From Bog-159 sp049511415 (GTDB lineage Bacteria; Acidobacteriota; Terriglobia; Bryobacterales; Bryobacteraceae), in the NCBI GenBank assembly GCA_049511415.1, contig JBEKYC010000030.1:1-64000 (forward strand): a stretch of DNA of 64,000 nt, in the 5' to 3' direction. Below, one piece after another: positions 1-10,117 of the stretch (its first letter is position 1; every line of letters starts with the position of its first letter). Under the pieces are notes generated by a model that searched no databases, had not been told where the DNA came from, and saw only the letters and a list, made by a program, of their open reading frames with translations. Both the position numbers and the translations under genes were made by a program.

Positions 1-827
1 CTGCAAGTGGCCGCCGCCTGCGCGATAGCCAGCGCGCAAACGTGCCCGCCACTTCCTGCCGGCGCGATCTATCCGCCTAGCGGCACGATGGTCGCCTGGT
101 ATCCGTTCGATGAGACGGCCAGCCCGTCTATCGACCTCGCGACGGGGGGCACGGTAGCTTGGAACGGCGGCACTCTCACCCCGGTAGCGGGAGAAATCAA
201 GGGAGCCTTGGACTTCAGCGCCGGCTACATAGATACGCCCGATTCGATCGTGTAAATTTCGGACCCGCAGGCGCCGCGACATGCCCAAGTGGCGGCGATT
301 ACTCGACCTGCCAGGGCAACTTTTCCATTGATGCGTGGGTCAGTCTGTCCGCCTTGCCCACCGGTAATGTGAACGTGATCGTCGATAAGAGGAACTCCCA
401 GGAAATCGGCTACGAGTTCTACCTGTATGGCAATCCCCCGGACGACGGCGGCAATCCCTGGATGGGTCTCCAGATAGGGGACAAGGCGCACGGCTACACC
501 AATTACGGAACTGCGGGCCTGCCTACTCTCACCAGCCCTCTGAACACCTGGCACCATGTGGCCGTCACTGTCTCGCGGAAAGGCAGCCCAACCGCGCTCA
601 TCACCTTTTACCTCGACGGAGCGGCGGTGGGAACAGCCGTTCCTACGCAGACCGGCGCCCTCCTGAATAATGTGCCCCTGCGCATCGGCGCCGCCGGCGC
701 CGACAACGGCGGCGGCTCGAATTTTATCGGCAGTCTGGATGAATTACAGATTTTCAACCGCGTGCTGACGGCCGCGGAGGTCAAGAACATATTTGGCGCC
801 GGGACGGCCGGGCAATGCAAGCCATAG
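1..827 (+). pseudogene. LamG/concanavalin A-like domain secreted protein, 5' partial, frameshifted
   Basis: The reading frame is open at the left edge, so the true start lies upstream. The first residues resemble the end of a signal peptide (AAACAIASAQ followed by TCPPLP). A LamG-type jelly-roll domain follows, with the typical FSIDAWVSL strand, a TWHHVAVT motif and a C-terminal DELQIFNRVLTAAEV signature. The frame breaks near 250-253. The first frame ends in TAA at 253-255 just after IDTPDSIV, while the next frame continues the same domain with VNFGPAGAATCP to 827. One missing G in the GTG/GTA context would restore a single frame. The protein is probably secreted or cell-surface and carbohydrate-binding, by family analogy. 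Domain call is confident; whether the frameshift is biological or a sequencing error is open. Confidence 0.7.
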
Positions 828-978
828 AGTGAGTTGATGGTCAAAACAAGGCCCGCCTGCGTGGCGAGCCTTTGTGTTGTCCCCAGCGCCGCTCGGCCTA
901 TCTGGTATGTGACCCCGTTTTCCGCGGTTCACGCATTTGATCAGTGAGCGGGGTAACTCGCCCCTCAAGGAGAAGCAA

Positions 979-3900
979 ATGTATCTTTGCCTTTCAACAT
1001 CCTCAAGGGTGTTTACGCACGTCCTGTTCGCTGCCTGGGCTTCCGCCGCAGCATTAGGAGCGGCAAGCCCTATCCCGATTCCGGGCCTCTGTAACACGGG
1101 AGTTGTTGGGCCGTGCAACGGGTGAACCGGGACTGGGCTGCAGGTCCTAAACAAGGCCGACCTGAACTGGGAGCTTTCGCTTCCGGCGCCGACTGCGCCT
1201 TCGAGCGCTCCTCCGACGGCGGTCCCGGCTGCTGCAACCTTTAACGCGGGTTCGGCTTGGGTGGACGCTCCGGATTCAAGCTGGCTGGCGGACGGGCCTA
1301 ACTCCGAGTGGATCACTCCGCAAACCGAAACTAACGCGGGCGGTTACTATTTTTACCAGACTACGTTTATGATTCCCACCGGGTACGACCCCGCCACCGC
1401 TGTGATTTCCGGCGTGTTTACATCGGACAACGAAAGCATAGCCATATTCGTCAACGGAAATCCGGTGCCGTTCGGCGTGGTCTACCCAGGCCCTGGCGAT
1501 TCGGGCTTGCCGTTCACCGGAAGCTTCACCGTGACCGCCGTAACTGCAGGGTTTATAAACGGCGCCAACACGCTGGTTTTCGAGATCAGGAACCGGGGAG
1601 TGGGCGGCGTCGATTCGAGCTACACTGCCACGGGTCTACGGGTGGAGTTCAACTCGCAAATATCGACGGTGGGTCCTTCTCGGGTGCAAACGGGCCAGCC
1701 TGTCTATACCCAGGATTCTAACCTGAGCGACTTCACTTCGTGCAGCGGACAAAGCGTCCAATATGGCACTTTCATTGGTGGCACTCTCGAAAATGTTTAT
1801 GGCCCGCTCGTCACCCTATCCCCCACACAGACCTACACGCCGACCACGGCAACTATGGAGGCAGCGCTCAATCCTCGTATTTTCGGTACCGACCCACCCA
1901 CCAACCCGCTCATCGTGCAGTTCGGTACGCCGGTCTCCCGCATCGTTGTTTTCGATAGCATCGATCACTACGGAACCAATTGGGACGCTTTTCAGTATCA
2001 AATTTGGGGCGGCACGTCGTGCGGCGCTAACTGCATCAATTTTGTCCCGCTGTTCGACCCGACCGGAGTATCCGGCGGCCCTGCGAATTTCACGCTGAGC
2101 CCCGCGGGTTGGATCGGCACCGGACCGACGCTGGTGAACAACACCTTGACACCGGGGCTCGGTTGCGTTGTGCCCGCCTCGGGGTGCGGACACACTACTG
2201 GCTACGAGGCATATTTCGACTTCACCAGTTCGGGAGCTTATCAGTTCTACGCATTCCGTCCCAGCACGTTTACTTTGAACAACGGCGGGGAGAACGAAGC
2301 GGAATTGAGCGCGGTCGCCGAGGCAGTACCGTGTTCCTTCCTCGAAGTTTGCAAATCGTCGTCCAGCGTGAACCCCGTCGCTGGGAATTTCACCTTTACC
2401 AGTCCCGCATTCACCAGTGCCCCCAGTAATTCGATTAGCGTTCCCGTCGGTTCCTGCTCAGGTCCCATCCCGGTGATCCCCGGAACCGTGACGATCACCG
2501 AAACGCCCGTGTCGGGCGTCAGCCTCAGCGGCGCCGTGGCGTCCGGCTACGATCCGGTGACTCTCCAGCCGGAGGATCGCCTGCTTTCGTGCACGCCGCC
2601 CTCGGGAAGCGCTACCGTAACGGCCGTAGCTGGCGGCGTAGCGTCCGAAACCGTCGCGACCTTTACGAATCAGGCTACCATCGGTCCGGTGCCCACCGGG
2701 CAGTTGAAAATCTGTAAGATCGCCGGTACGGGTGTGACCGTGGGGACGAACTTCAACTTCACGGCAACGTCGACTAGTTCCGCAGTCACTCAGACTTACA
2801 CCGTGCCCGCAGGTCCGGCATCCGGAGGCGGCTATTGCGTGCTGGATAACTCCACGTTCCCATCGGGAGCCACCGTCAAGGTTTTGGAGGTCCTCCCTAT
2901 TTCGACCTTCTACACGGTGAGCAGCACGGTATCTCCCTCCGGTGCGACGGGCGGCAGCGCCATCGTGGCTACGCTAGGCACCGGCATCACGGAAGTGACA
3001 TTTACTAACAGCCTGACGACGATCGGTCCGTTCCTAGGGGATTTCAATGGCGGCTTGAGTTTCTCCGCCACGCCTTCCTCTCCGCCGTCTCCCCAAATAT
3101 TCACTCTAACCAGCACCCCGGTAGTGCCCTTTACGGCTACGGCGACCGTCTCTTCCGGCCCGCCAGGCTGGCTCACGGTCACGCCCCTCAGCGGCACGAC
3201 CCCGGCGGCGATCACGGTCTCCGTGACGGCCTTGCCGGCGGGCGCTTATAACGGCGCCATCGCGATCGCCTCGACCGACCCCAACAACCCGTTCAGCTCC
3301 ACGATCCCGGTGACCTTCATTGCGGCCGCGAACTCGGGCTTCTCCTTTGCCGGGTCGATGGCGCAACTGGCCTTCGCCGGAGGTTGGAACACGTTCTTCA
3401 CGCTGGTGAATACCGGAACGGCGCCGGTCCAGGCGACCCTGAACTTTTTCGACAACAACGGGAATCCGCTCCCCGTTCCGCTGGAGTTCCCGCAATCGAG
3501 CACGACGGTGGGGCAGCCGGTGACCACCACGACGCTCACTGTGAATCCCGGCGCGGGGCAGGTCATTCAGACGGCGGGATCGGCGACCCAAACGACCCAG
3601 GTGGGTTCGACGCAGTTGCTCGCCAACGGGAGCCTGAGCGGCTTTGCGGTGTTCCAGCAAACGAATGGGTCGCGCATACAAGCGGCAGTGGCGCCGCTGG
3701 AGAACCGCACGCCGGCGGGATTCACGATCTGGTACGACAACACCGGCGGCCAGGCCACCGGCATCGCGCTGGCGAACGCTTCCGCGCAGCCGGCGACCGT
3801 TCCGGTGACGATCAGCGACGACACCGGAACGATCCTGCTCTCCACGACCATTCCAGTAGCGGCTGACGGGCACACCTCGTTCGACTTGGCGAGTACGTAC

Positions 3901-4074
3901 GCATCGACCGCCGGCATCCGCGGCAGCATCGAGTTCGGGGTGCCTAGCGGTGGGCAGATCAGCGTGCTGGGGCTTGAGTTCAGCCCGCTGGACGCTTTCA
4001 CCTCGATCCCGGCGATCGCGATCGATGGACCTTCACCAGCGGTTACCGGTGAGGTTTCAAAGACCCTGCACTAA
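979..4074 (+). CDS. Large secreted Solibacter-type surface protein with internal in-frame TGA
   Basis: ATG at 979 follows AAGGAG at 968-973 and opens a signal peptide (VLFAAWASAAALGAASP). The frame meets TGA at 1123-1125 and then stays open in the same frame to TAA at 4072-4074. The sequence between 1126 and 1261 reads as sensible protein (LQVLNKADLNWELSFPAP), so the stop interrupts one gene of about 1031 codons. The N-terminal third resembles beta-sandwich domains of PEP-CTERM-type proteins (EWITPQTETNAGGYYFYQT). The middle holds Ile/Thr/Ser-rich Ig-like modules, and the end has a GWNTFFTLVNTG module that recurs in this lineage. No LPXTG or PEP-CTERM anchor is visible. No strong ribosome binding site supports a restart near 1261. 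It may be a nonsense allele, a readthrough product or an error. Function is unknown. Confidence 0.7.
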
Positions 4075-4097
4075 CCTGGGAGGAGTACGAAGAACCA

Positions 4098-4145
4098 CTG
4101 CCGGCGGCCGCGTTCGAAAGCGCGTCCGCCGGCAGTTTTGTTTTT
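4098..4145 (+). terminator. Rho-independent terminator
   Basis: Perfect 10-bp inverted repeat CTGCCGGCGG (4098-4107) and CCGCCGGCAG (4126-4135) with an 18-nt loop, followed by TTTTGTTTTT (4136-4145). It lies 24 bases after the stop of the preceding large secreted-protein gene and should end its transcript. Confidence 0.85.
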
Positions 4146-4216
4146 CGGCGACAGAATCGGACGCGGGCTTCCTGTTTTCATGCTGGGTCCCGCGCAGGTT
4201 GCACCACCCGGCGTAA

Positions 4217-4248
4217 TCCTATACCTTTAAATTTCCCTATGTCCAAAA
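4217..4248 (+). repeat. Left direct repeat: remnant of the icd start region
   Basis: This stretch matches 7381-7416, the region around the isocitrate dehydrogenase start codon. Both contain TTTAA, two variable bases and then TTCCCTATGTCCA. The left copy goes on as ATGTCCAAAACC and reads MSKT before a stop at 4259; the right copy reads MSSKTP and is the intact gene. About 23 of the first 28 aligned bases agree. The two copies bracket the restriction-modification pair, which suggests insertion at the 5' end of icd with duplication of the target. Confidence 0.6.
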
Positions 4249-4322
4249 CCCGAACCCGATAAGGAAACCAAGCGTGGGCCGAAATGCGAAAATGCGACCG
4301 ATGAGAATGAGGGGATTCGGGA

Positions 4323-6260
4323 TTGCGAGGGCGCGGAAAGGTACAAGGGAATAGAGTGGGAGACGTGGGGTTCGACGCCGCGATGCTGGAAGCGGACCAT
4401 CGTATTGTTCAGAGGCGATCCGGCAAGACACAAAGAGGCTGCTTCCCGCCAGCCTCGCCGCAATGGCTTCCGGGTGAGCCAGTCTGCCTCCGAGACAGCC
4501 ACGACCCGGCGGAAATTCTACGCGATGGAAAACACATGGCGCTCGCACTGGCCGCCGGCCTGGACGACGTTCCGCGCCTGGCGTTCGCCCGATCCTTCTG
4601 TGTCTCGCTGATTCGGGCGTGTTGGTTTGAGGGCCAACGGAAACATCGGCAAGCATGGCCGTTGCCCGATGCGACCTTCCTTTTTTCCGGCGCCGCTCCG
4701 GACGAGCCTGCGGCGTCGCTTGCAGGCGCCATGGGAAAAGCCGCTGGCCAATTGCATCCGATCAGCGCAAGTTACTTGATCGGTGTTACCTACACGGCCT
4801 TGCTGCCGGATGAGACCCGATCGCGCCTCGGGGTCTATTACACCCCGCCAGGGTTAGCCCGGCGATTGCTGGATATGGCGAGTGCCGCGGGAGTCGACTG
4901 GGGCTCATGCCGGGCGATGGACCCGGCTTGCGGGGGCGGGGCGTTTCTGGCCCCAGTGGCGTCCAGGATTGCCGCGGAAAACCGGAAATTCAGCGCGCGA
5001 GAAATAGTAAGATCGATCGGCGCTAGAGTTCGAGGCCAGGAAATCGATCCGTTTGCTGCCTGGACTTCACAGGTGTTCCTGGAGATGGCCGTAATGGATC
5101 TCTGCCGCGAAGCTGGCGAGCGGCTGCCGGTGGTTGTTGACATCCGGAACAGCCTCCTGGCCGAGGCCGGAGAGAGCGACTTTGATCTCGTCGTTGGCAA
5201 TCCCCCGTATGGGCGTGTCACACTCAGTGCGGATGTGCGGGAGCGCTACCGGCGGAGCCTTTACGGCCACGCGAATCTTTATGGCCTGTTCACCGATCTG
5301 GCCATCCGTTTGACTAGGCCAGGCGGCGTCATTGCGTATGTCACCCCCACCAGTTTTCTGGCGGGGGAGTACTTCAAGTCGTTGCGGGCACTGCTGGCGG
5401 TAGATGCCCCGCCTTCGAATTTCGACTTCGTCTCGGTGCGGCAGGGCGTCTTCGACGGCGTTCTGCAAGAGACTCTCCTGGCAACATACAAGCGGGGGGA
5501 CAGGCCCGCGACTGCGACGGTGCATTTCATAACGCCAGTAGACCACGAGCGGATCGAAGTCACTGGCCGTGGCAATTTCGCGCTGCCTTCGCGCCCCGGT
5601 AGCCCATGGCTGATTCCGCGCACAGCGGAACAGGAGCAGTTGATCGCATTCATGCGTCGCATGCCCCATCGCCTGAAAGACTACGGATATGAAGTCAGCA
5701 CCGGGCCGTTGGTCTGGAACCGCCATAAGAGCCAACTGCAGGGGCGCCCCGGTATGGGTAGGCTCCCGCTTATCTGGGCGGAGTGTGTTACCTCTGAGGG
5801 CACGTTTGTCTTTCGTGCGGACAAGAAGAACCACGAGCCCTATTTCAAGCCTGCGGACGGCGACGAGTGGCTCATCTCGCGCAGCCCGTGCATCCTTCTA
5901 CAGCGCACGACGGCCAAAGAACAACACCGGCGATTGATTGCGGCGGAATTGCCGAAGAAGTTTCTCTCCGAGCACGGCGCCGTCGTCATTGAGAACCATC
6001 TGAACATGATCCGCCCCGTCAACGGCGCGCCGCAGGTATCACCCAGGGTCCTGGCCGCGTTTCTGAACACGGAGATCGTGGACAAGGCCTTCCGGTGCTT
6101 CAGCGGCAGCGTGGCTGTCTCAGCCTACGAATTGGAGGCCTTGCCCCTTCCTCCACCGGAGGCGCTTGATTCAGTGGCGGAGTTGATCAAGAAGGGCTCC
6201 GGCCAAGCCGCCATCGATCGCGCATGCGCCCGGCTCTTCGCAACCGGCCAGGGCGCATGA
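4323..6260 (+). CDS. Type II N6-adenine DNA methyltransferase (BsuBI/PstI type)
   Basis: S-adenosylmethionine-dependent adenine methyltransferase of a type II restriction-modification system. The SAM-binding motif I is DPACGGGAF at about residues 200-208 and the catalytic motif IV NPPY is at 293-296, followed by a conserved methylase segment (LYGLFTDLAIRLTRPGGVIAYVTP) and a C-terminal target-recognition part. ATG 4323 is the furthest upstream start shown here; ATG 4383 and ATG 4536 are in-frame alternatives, and none has a strong ribosome binding site, so the N-terminus is uncertain. The stop overlaps the start of the endonuclease gene by four bases (ATGA), so the two are translationally coupled. 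Families with this partner modify CTGCAG; that specificity is inferred. CTGCAG sites occur here, for example at 1138 and inside this gene at 5736. Confidence 0.88.
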   Translation: MRGRGKVQGNRVGDVGFDAAMLEADHRIVQRRSGKTQRGCFPPASPQWLPGEPVCLRDSHDPAEILRDGKHMALALAAGLDDVPRLAFARSFCVSLIRACWFEGQRKHRQAWPLPDATFLFSGAAPDEPAASLAGAMGKAAGQLHPISASYLIGVTYTALLPDETRSRLGVYYTPPGLARRLLDMASAAGVDWGSCRAMDPACGGGAFLAPVASRIAAENRKFSAREIVRSIGARVRGQEIDPFAAWTSQVFLEMAVMDLCREAGERLPVVVDIRNSLLAEAGESDFDLVVGNPPYGRVTLSADVRERYRRSLYGHANLYGLFTDLAIRLTRPGGVIAYVTPTSFLAGEYFKSLRALLAVDAPPSNFDFVSVRQGVFDGVLQETLLATYKRGDRPATATVHFITPVDHERIEVTGRGNFALPSRPGSPWLIPRTAEQEQLIAFMRRMPHRLKDYGYEVSTGPLVWNRHKSQLQGRPGMGRLPLIWAECVTSEGTFVFRADKKNHEPYFKPADGDEWLISRSPCILLQRTTAKEQHRRLIAAELPKKFLSEHGAVVIENHLNMIRPVNGAPQVSPRVLAAFLNTEIVDKAFRCFSGSVAVSAYELEALPLPPPEALDSVAELIKKGSGQAAIDRACARLFATGQGA

Positions 6261-7342
6261 AGGCCCCACTGCCTCCCCTCCTGCCGGTTGCCGAAATTCA
6301 GAAGCGGCTTCTGGAGATCTTTCCGGAGGGAACCGCCAATCGCGGGTACTGTATCCGCGAAATTGCCGCACGCACTGTCTTCGTGATGTTGTATGCCGGG
6401 GCGATCGAGAACGGGGGCGTCTACATCAGGCCGAACCAAGTCACCAGAATGACGGATCGGCAAGCCCGCAAATCGAGCGAAGAGGCGCGCCTGGTGTGGC
6501 TCCAGTCATCGCTGGCGAAGGAGGCGGGAGCAATCCCCGGCCGTTGGTATGCGGTGGATACGCGCGAACCGATTCGGGACGAGACCTTGAAAGACGGCCT
6601 TGTGCCTGCTGGAGCCGTACTGGTGAAGGCGAACGTCCCGACAACTTCAAGCATTCCGCGCTACACTCTTGCCGCGAGTTTCGCGGCTCTTTTCGATCCG
6701 CAATTGTCGGGCGATGCGCTCTTGCAGGCCGTAGGTAACTGGCAGAACCGGAACCTGTCCGCCAGCGCGCTGGCCCGCGTTCAATTTGTGCGCCGGGGAG
6801 TTGTCGCCACAACGGAGGGCGTGCTGGTGACCTTTCCAAGTCTTGAGACGCGAAAGCGTGCGGCGGGCCCGAGTTCAGTCATTACCAAGGCTGTCGTGGA
6901 GGAGTTTGCCGTGCGATTCCTGGCAAATCCCGGAGTCATTTTCCTCAGTGAGAGCGGCAACAAAGTGGTGGAACGGGACGATCAACTCGCCAACGCTATT
7001 GGACTGACAATCCCTGCCGACCGATACCTCCCGGACATTTTGTTGGTGGACTTAGGACCCGCAGATCCTCTCCTCGTCTTTGTCGAGGTGGTGGCGACGG
7101 ATGGACCAATTACAGCCGGCCGCAGGCGGGCATTTCTGGACATCACACGCGCAGCCGGCTTCAAAGACCACAACATCGCCTTTGTGACAGCGTTTCTGGA
7201 TCGCGCCACACCGGCGTTCCGTAAGACCGTGCCGGAGCTGGCATGGAACTCGTTTGCATGGTTCGCCGCGGAGCCGGATCACATCATTGCGTTTCGCGAG
7301 GGCTATTCCGCGAAACCACTCCGCCTGTCAGACCTGCTATGA
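6257..7342 (+). CDS. Type II restriction endonuclease, BsuBI/PstI family
   Basis: Predicted 361-aa endonuclease partnered with the methyltransferase just upstream. ATG 6257 overlaps the methylase stop (ATGA); an ATG at 6224 in the same frame is less likely because it lies deeper inside the methylase gene. The N-terminal helical part contains GVYIRPNQVTRM. The C-terminal nuclease domain has the family core: PDILLVD with D260, then FVEVVATDGP with E277 and V279, and a closing AFVTAFLDR segment. This fits the PD-(D/E)XK-like active site of BsuBI/PstI enzymes, which cut CTGCAG. No controller (C) protein gene is seen, so restriction is probably kept in check only by gene order and methylation. The pair sits between copies of the icd start region, consistent with horizontal arrival. 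Confidence 0.9.
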   Translation: MKAPLPPLLPVAEIQKRLLEIFPEGTANRGYCIREIAARTVFVMLYAGAIENGGVYIRPNQVTRMTDRQARKSSEEARLVWLQSSLAKEAGAIPGRWYAVDTREPIRDETLKDGLVPAGAVLVKANVPTTSSIPRYTLAASFAALFDPQLSGDALLQAVGNWQNRNLSASALARVQFVRRGVVATTEGVLVTFPSLETRKRAAGPSSVITKAVVEEFAVRFLANPGVIFLSESGNKVVERDDQLANAIGLTIPADRYLPDILLVDLGPADPLLVFVEVVATDGPITAGRRRAFLDITRAAGFKDHNIAFVTAFLDRATPAFRKTVPELAWNSFAWFAAEPDHIIAFREGYSAKPLRLSDLL

Positions 7343-7401
7343 ACTAACGTCTGCCCTGCGGTTGCGAAAGCCGGTGCAACCCGATATGTTTAAGCTTCCC
7401 T

Positions 7402-8847
7402 ATGTCCAGCAAAACCCCCATCACCGTTGCGCATGGCGACGGCATCGGCCCGGAGATCATGGCCGCGACCCTGCATATCCTGGAAGCGTCCGGCGCGGCG
7501 CTTGAGATCGAGACCATCGAGATCGGCGAAAAGGTCTACCTGCGCGGCAATACCGCGGGCATCGACCCGAGCGCATGGGAGTCGCTGCGGCGCACCAAGG
7601 TGTTCCTGAAGGCGCCCATCACTACGCCGCAGGGCGGGGGTTTCAAAAGCCTCAACGTGACCGCGCGCAAGACGCTGGGCCTATATGCCAACGTGCGCCC
7701 GTGCGTGTCGTATCACCCGTTCATCCACACGCTGCATCCCGGCATGGACCTGGTGATCGTGCGCGAAAACGAAGAAGACTGCTACGCGGGAATCGAATAC
7801 CAGCTCAGCCCCGGCGCCATGCAGTGCCTGAAGCTGATCACCCGGCCGGGCTGCGAGAAGATCGTGCGCTATGCTTTCGAATACGCGCGCCGGCACAGCC
7901 GCAAGAAGGTCACCTGCTTCACCAAAGACAACATCATGAAGATGACCGACGGTCTCTTCCACAAGGTCTTTGACGAAATCGCCGCGGAATATAAGGACAT
8001 CCAGAACGAACACTGGATCGTGGACATCGGCGCGGCCAAAATGGCGGATACACCGGTGGCGTTCGACGTCATCGTGATGCCGAATCTTTATGGCGACATT
8101 CTCTCCGACGTGGCCGCGCAGATCGCCGGTTCGGTGGGCATCGCCGGATCGGCCAACATCGGCGATCACGGCGCTATGTTCGAAGCCATCCACGGCTCCG
8201 CCCCGCGGCGCGCCAATCAGAATCTGGCCAATCCGTCCGGACTGCTGCTGGGCGGCGTGCTGATGCTGGTGCATATCAATCAGCCGGAAGCCGCCGCGCG
8301 GGTGCACAACGCCTGGCTGCGCACCATTGAAGACGGCATCCACACTTACGACATCTTCACGGAAGGCTCCAGCAAGGAGAAAGTCGGAACGAAGGAGTTC
8401 GCGCAGGCCGTAGTGAGCCGGCTGGGCCAGAAACCCAACACGCTGAAGCCGGTGACGTACGCGGCGGCTCCGCCGCACGCCGCTAGCACGGCGGCCGCGG
8501 CCGCGCGTCCCGATCCGAAGGTAGATCTGGTGGGCGTGGATGTGTACGTGAACTGGCCGTCGCTGGATAACGAGAAACTGGCGGCAGTGCTCCAGGGCGC
8601 GGCCGGCGACGTTATGGCGCTTACCATGATGTCCAACCGCGGCGTGAAGATTTGGCCGAACGGGCACCCGGAGACGTTCTGCACGGATAACTATCGCTGC
8701 CGATTCGCGGCGGCCAACGGCGCGACGCAATCGGAGATCATCGGACTGCTCGGCCGGATCGCGGGAACCGGCATGGAAATCGTGAAGACCGAGAACTTAC
8801 GGAACTACGACGGCCGTCCGGGTTACACATTAGCACAGGGAGAATAA
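7402..8847 (+). CDS. icd: NADP-dependent isocitrate dehydrogenase, Thermus-type long form
   Basis: Converts isocitrate to 2-oxoglutarate and CO2 in the TCA cycle. The protein is 481 aa. The N-terminus has the AHGDGIGPEI signature, the substrate serine region is GGGFKSLNVTARK, the conserved RENEEDCYAGIEY segment follows, and the metal site region is PNLYGDILSDVAAQ. The extra C-terminal domain of about 130 residues, beginning near DLVGVDVYV, matches the long Thermus-like form rather than the shorter E. coli form. ATG 7402 is used; no strong Shine-Dalgarno is visible. purE begins two bases after the stop, so the two form an operon. A truncated copy of its start region lies at 4217-4248. Confidence 0.93.
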   Translation: MSSKTPITVAHGDGIGPEIMAATLHILEASGAALEIETIEIGEKVYLRGNTAGIDPSAWESLRRTKVFLKAPITTPQGGGFKSLNVTARKTLGLYANVRPCVSYHPFIHTLHPGMDLVIVRENEEDCYAGIEYQLSPGAMQCLKLITRPGCEKIVRYAFEYARRHSRKKVTCFTKDNIMKMTDGLFHKVFDEIAAEYKDIQNEHWIVDIGAAKMADTPVAFDVIVMPNLYGDILSDVAAQIAGSVGIAGSANIGDHGAMFEAIHGSAPRRANQNLANPSGLLLGGVLMLVHINQPEAAARVHNAWLRTIEDGIHTYDIFTEGSSKEKVGTKEFAQAVVSRLGQKPNTLKPVTYAAAPPHAASTAAAAARPDPKVDLVGVDVYVNWPSLDNEKLAAVLQGAAGDVMALTMMSNRGVKIWPNGHPETFCTDNYRCRFAAANGATQSEIIGLLGRIAGTGMEIVKTENLRNYDGRPGYTLAQGE

Positions 8848-8848
8848 G

Positions 8849-9328
8849 ATGCCATTGGTAGCCGTCATCATGGGGAGTAAGTCGGATTGGGAAACCATGC
8901 GGCATTGCGACGAGACGCTGACTAAGTTCGGCGTGGAGCACGAATGCCGCGTGCTTTCCGCGCATCGCACGCCGCAGCTTGCCGCGCAGTACGCCACGGA
9001 AGCCGAATCGCGCGGCGTGGAAGTGATCATCGCGGCGGCGGGCGGCGCGGCGCATCTGGCCGGAGTGGTGGCGGCGCACACGGTGCTGCCGGTGCTGGGA
9101 GTGCCCATGGAAAGCCAGGCGCTGAAGGGCATGGACTCGCTGCTCTCGACCGTGCAGATGCCCGGCGGCATCCCGGTGGGGACGCTGGCCATCGGCACGC
9201 CGGGCGCGCGCAATGCCGCGCTGCTGGCCATCGCGATTCTGGCTAATTCGCGGCCGGAACTGCGCGAGAAGCTGAAGCATTTCCGGGCGGAGCAGGCTGA
9301 CAAGGTGGCGCGGGAAACGCTGCCTTAA
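8849..9328 (+). CDS. purE: N5-carboxyaminoimidazole ribonucleotide mutase
   Basis: Class I PurE, 159 aa, moving the carboxylate of N5-CAIR to give CAIR in de novo purine synthesis. Diagnostic motifs are MGSKSDWETM at the N-terminus with the catalytic serine, SAHRTP with the catalytic histidine, AAAGGAAHLAGV and the PMPGG-equivalent VQMPGGIPVGTLAIG. Length matches the family. The ribosome binding site (GGGAGA) lies in the last codons of icd, so it is read from the icd transcript. No purK is seen nearby. Confidence 0.95.
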   Translation: MPLVAVIMGSKSDWETMRHCDETLTKFGVEHECRVLSAHRTPQLAAQYATEAESRGVEVIIAAAGGAAHLAGVVAAHTVLPVLGVPMESQALKGMDSLLSTVQMPGGIPVGTLAIGTPGARNAALLAIAILANSRPELREKLKHFRAEQADKVARETLP

Positions 9329-9334
9329 GCGGCC

Positions 9335-10096
9335 CTAATCGAACACAGACGCAATCTGCTCGATGCCGATGCCTTCCTTGACGGCGCGGAGATCGTGGTA
9401 CAGGATCGCCGTGAACACGGAACTGAAGCAGCCGCCCAGTACGCTCCACACCCAGGACGCCACAATGAACGGCAACACCGGATAGAACGGCAGCGCCTGG
9501 CGGATGCCCGTGCTGACCAGCAGACTGACTATATAGAACGCCACCAGCAAACCGAGGATAGGCCACCAGTGACCGCTGGTCAGATCCGTGCTGCGCGACA
9601 TCGAGCGGATAGGCCCCAAGCGCTCCACCACGCAGGCCGGCAGCGCCACCTGCAAGGCAGCCAGCGCGATCAGCCCCGGCACCAGACAGAGCATGAAGCC
9701 GAGTATCAGAACCAGCGCCATCATGAACGCGAGTCCGATCACGGGCAAGAAGCGGCGCAGCGCCTGCATCAGCGACTCGCCCACCGTGACGGCTTTGCCG
9801 CGCAGGTCCTGAAAAGCGGCGAACACCACCACCGCCTGCGCAAATAATGTAAGGAACAGTTGCACGAACAAGGCGCCGACGGATATCAGGAAGAATGTCC
9901 AGCGGAATGCCGTGCCGGGCCGGGCGCCTTCCTGCAACCATCCGCTGGCTGCCAGAAAGGGCAGCTCGGCGATACCGACCAGCAGGAAGAAGGTCACGAA
10001 ATGGCGTGTCAACACACCCCAGGTCTTGACGAAGACATCGCCGATCCGGAATTCCACCGGCTGGCGGTAATCGAGGATGGAAAGGGGTCCGCTCAC
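9335..10096 (-). CDS. Multi-pass inner-membrane protein, unknown function
   Basis: A 253-aa protein with about six hydrophobic segments, including FVTFFLLVGIAELPF, LFVQLFLTLFAQAVVVFAAF, GLAFMMALVLILGFMLCLVPGLIALAAL and IVASWVWSVLGGCFSSVFTAILY. The layout resembles the membrane domain seen in the glycerophosphodiester phosphodiesterase/YciC-like group, with a PVEFRIGDVFVKTWGVLTRHF start that is common in such proteins. The gene converges on purE with six bases between stops. A perfect small hairpin (CACTAG, four bases, CTAGTG; 10094-10109) lies at its 5' end. No catalytic residues are evident. Substrate or role cannot be given. Confidence 0.75.
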   Translation of the reverse strand: MSGPLSILDYRQPVEFRIGDVFVKTWGVLTRHFVTFFLLVGIAELPFLAASGWLQEGARPGTAFRWTFFLISVGALFVQLFLTLFAQAVVVFAAFQDLRGKAVTVGESLMQALRRFLPVIGLAFMMALVLILGFMLCLVPGLIALAALQVALPACVVERLGPIRSMSRSTDLTSGHWWPILGLLVAFYIVSLLVSTGIRQALPFYPVLPFIVASWVWSVLGGCFSSVFTAILYHDLRAVKEGIGIEQIASVFD

Positions 10097-10117
10097 TAGT
10101 GTGCTAGTGTAGCGAAG

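Noticed and set aside
1123..1160. Selenocysteine readthrough at the in-frame TGA
   Set aside because: The downstream hairpin is only about five base pairs, the protein is a structural surface protein, and no selenocysteine gene is in view.
10094..10109. CACTAG/CTAGTG hairpin as a terminator of the radical SAM gene
   Set aside because: The stem is only six AT-containing pairs and no T-run follows on the minus strand.
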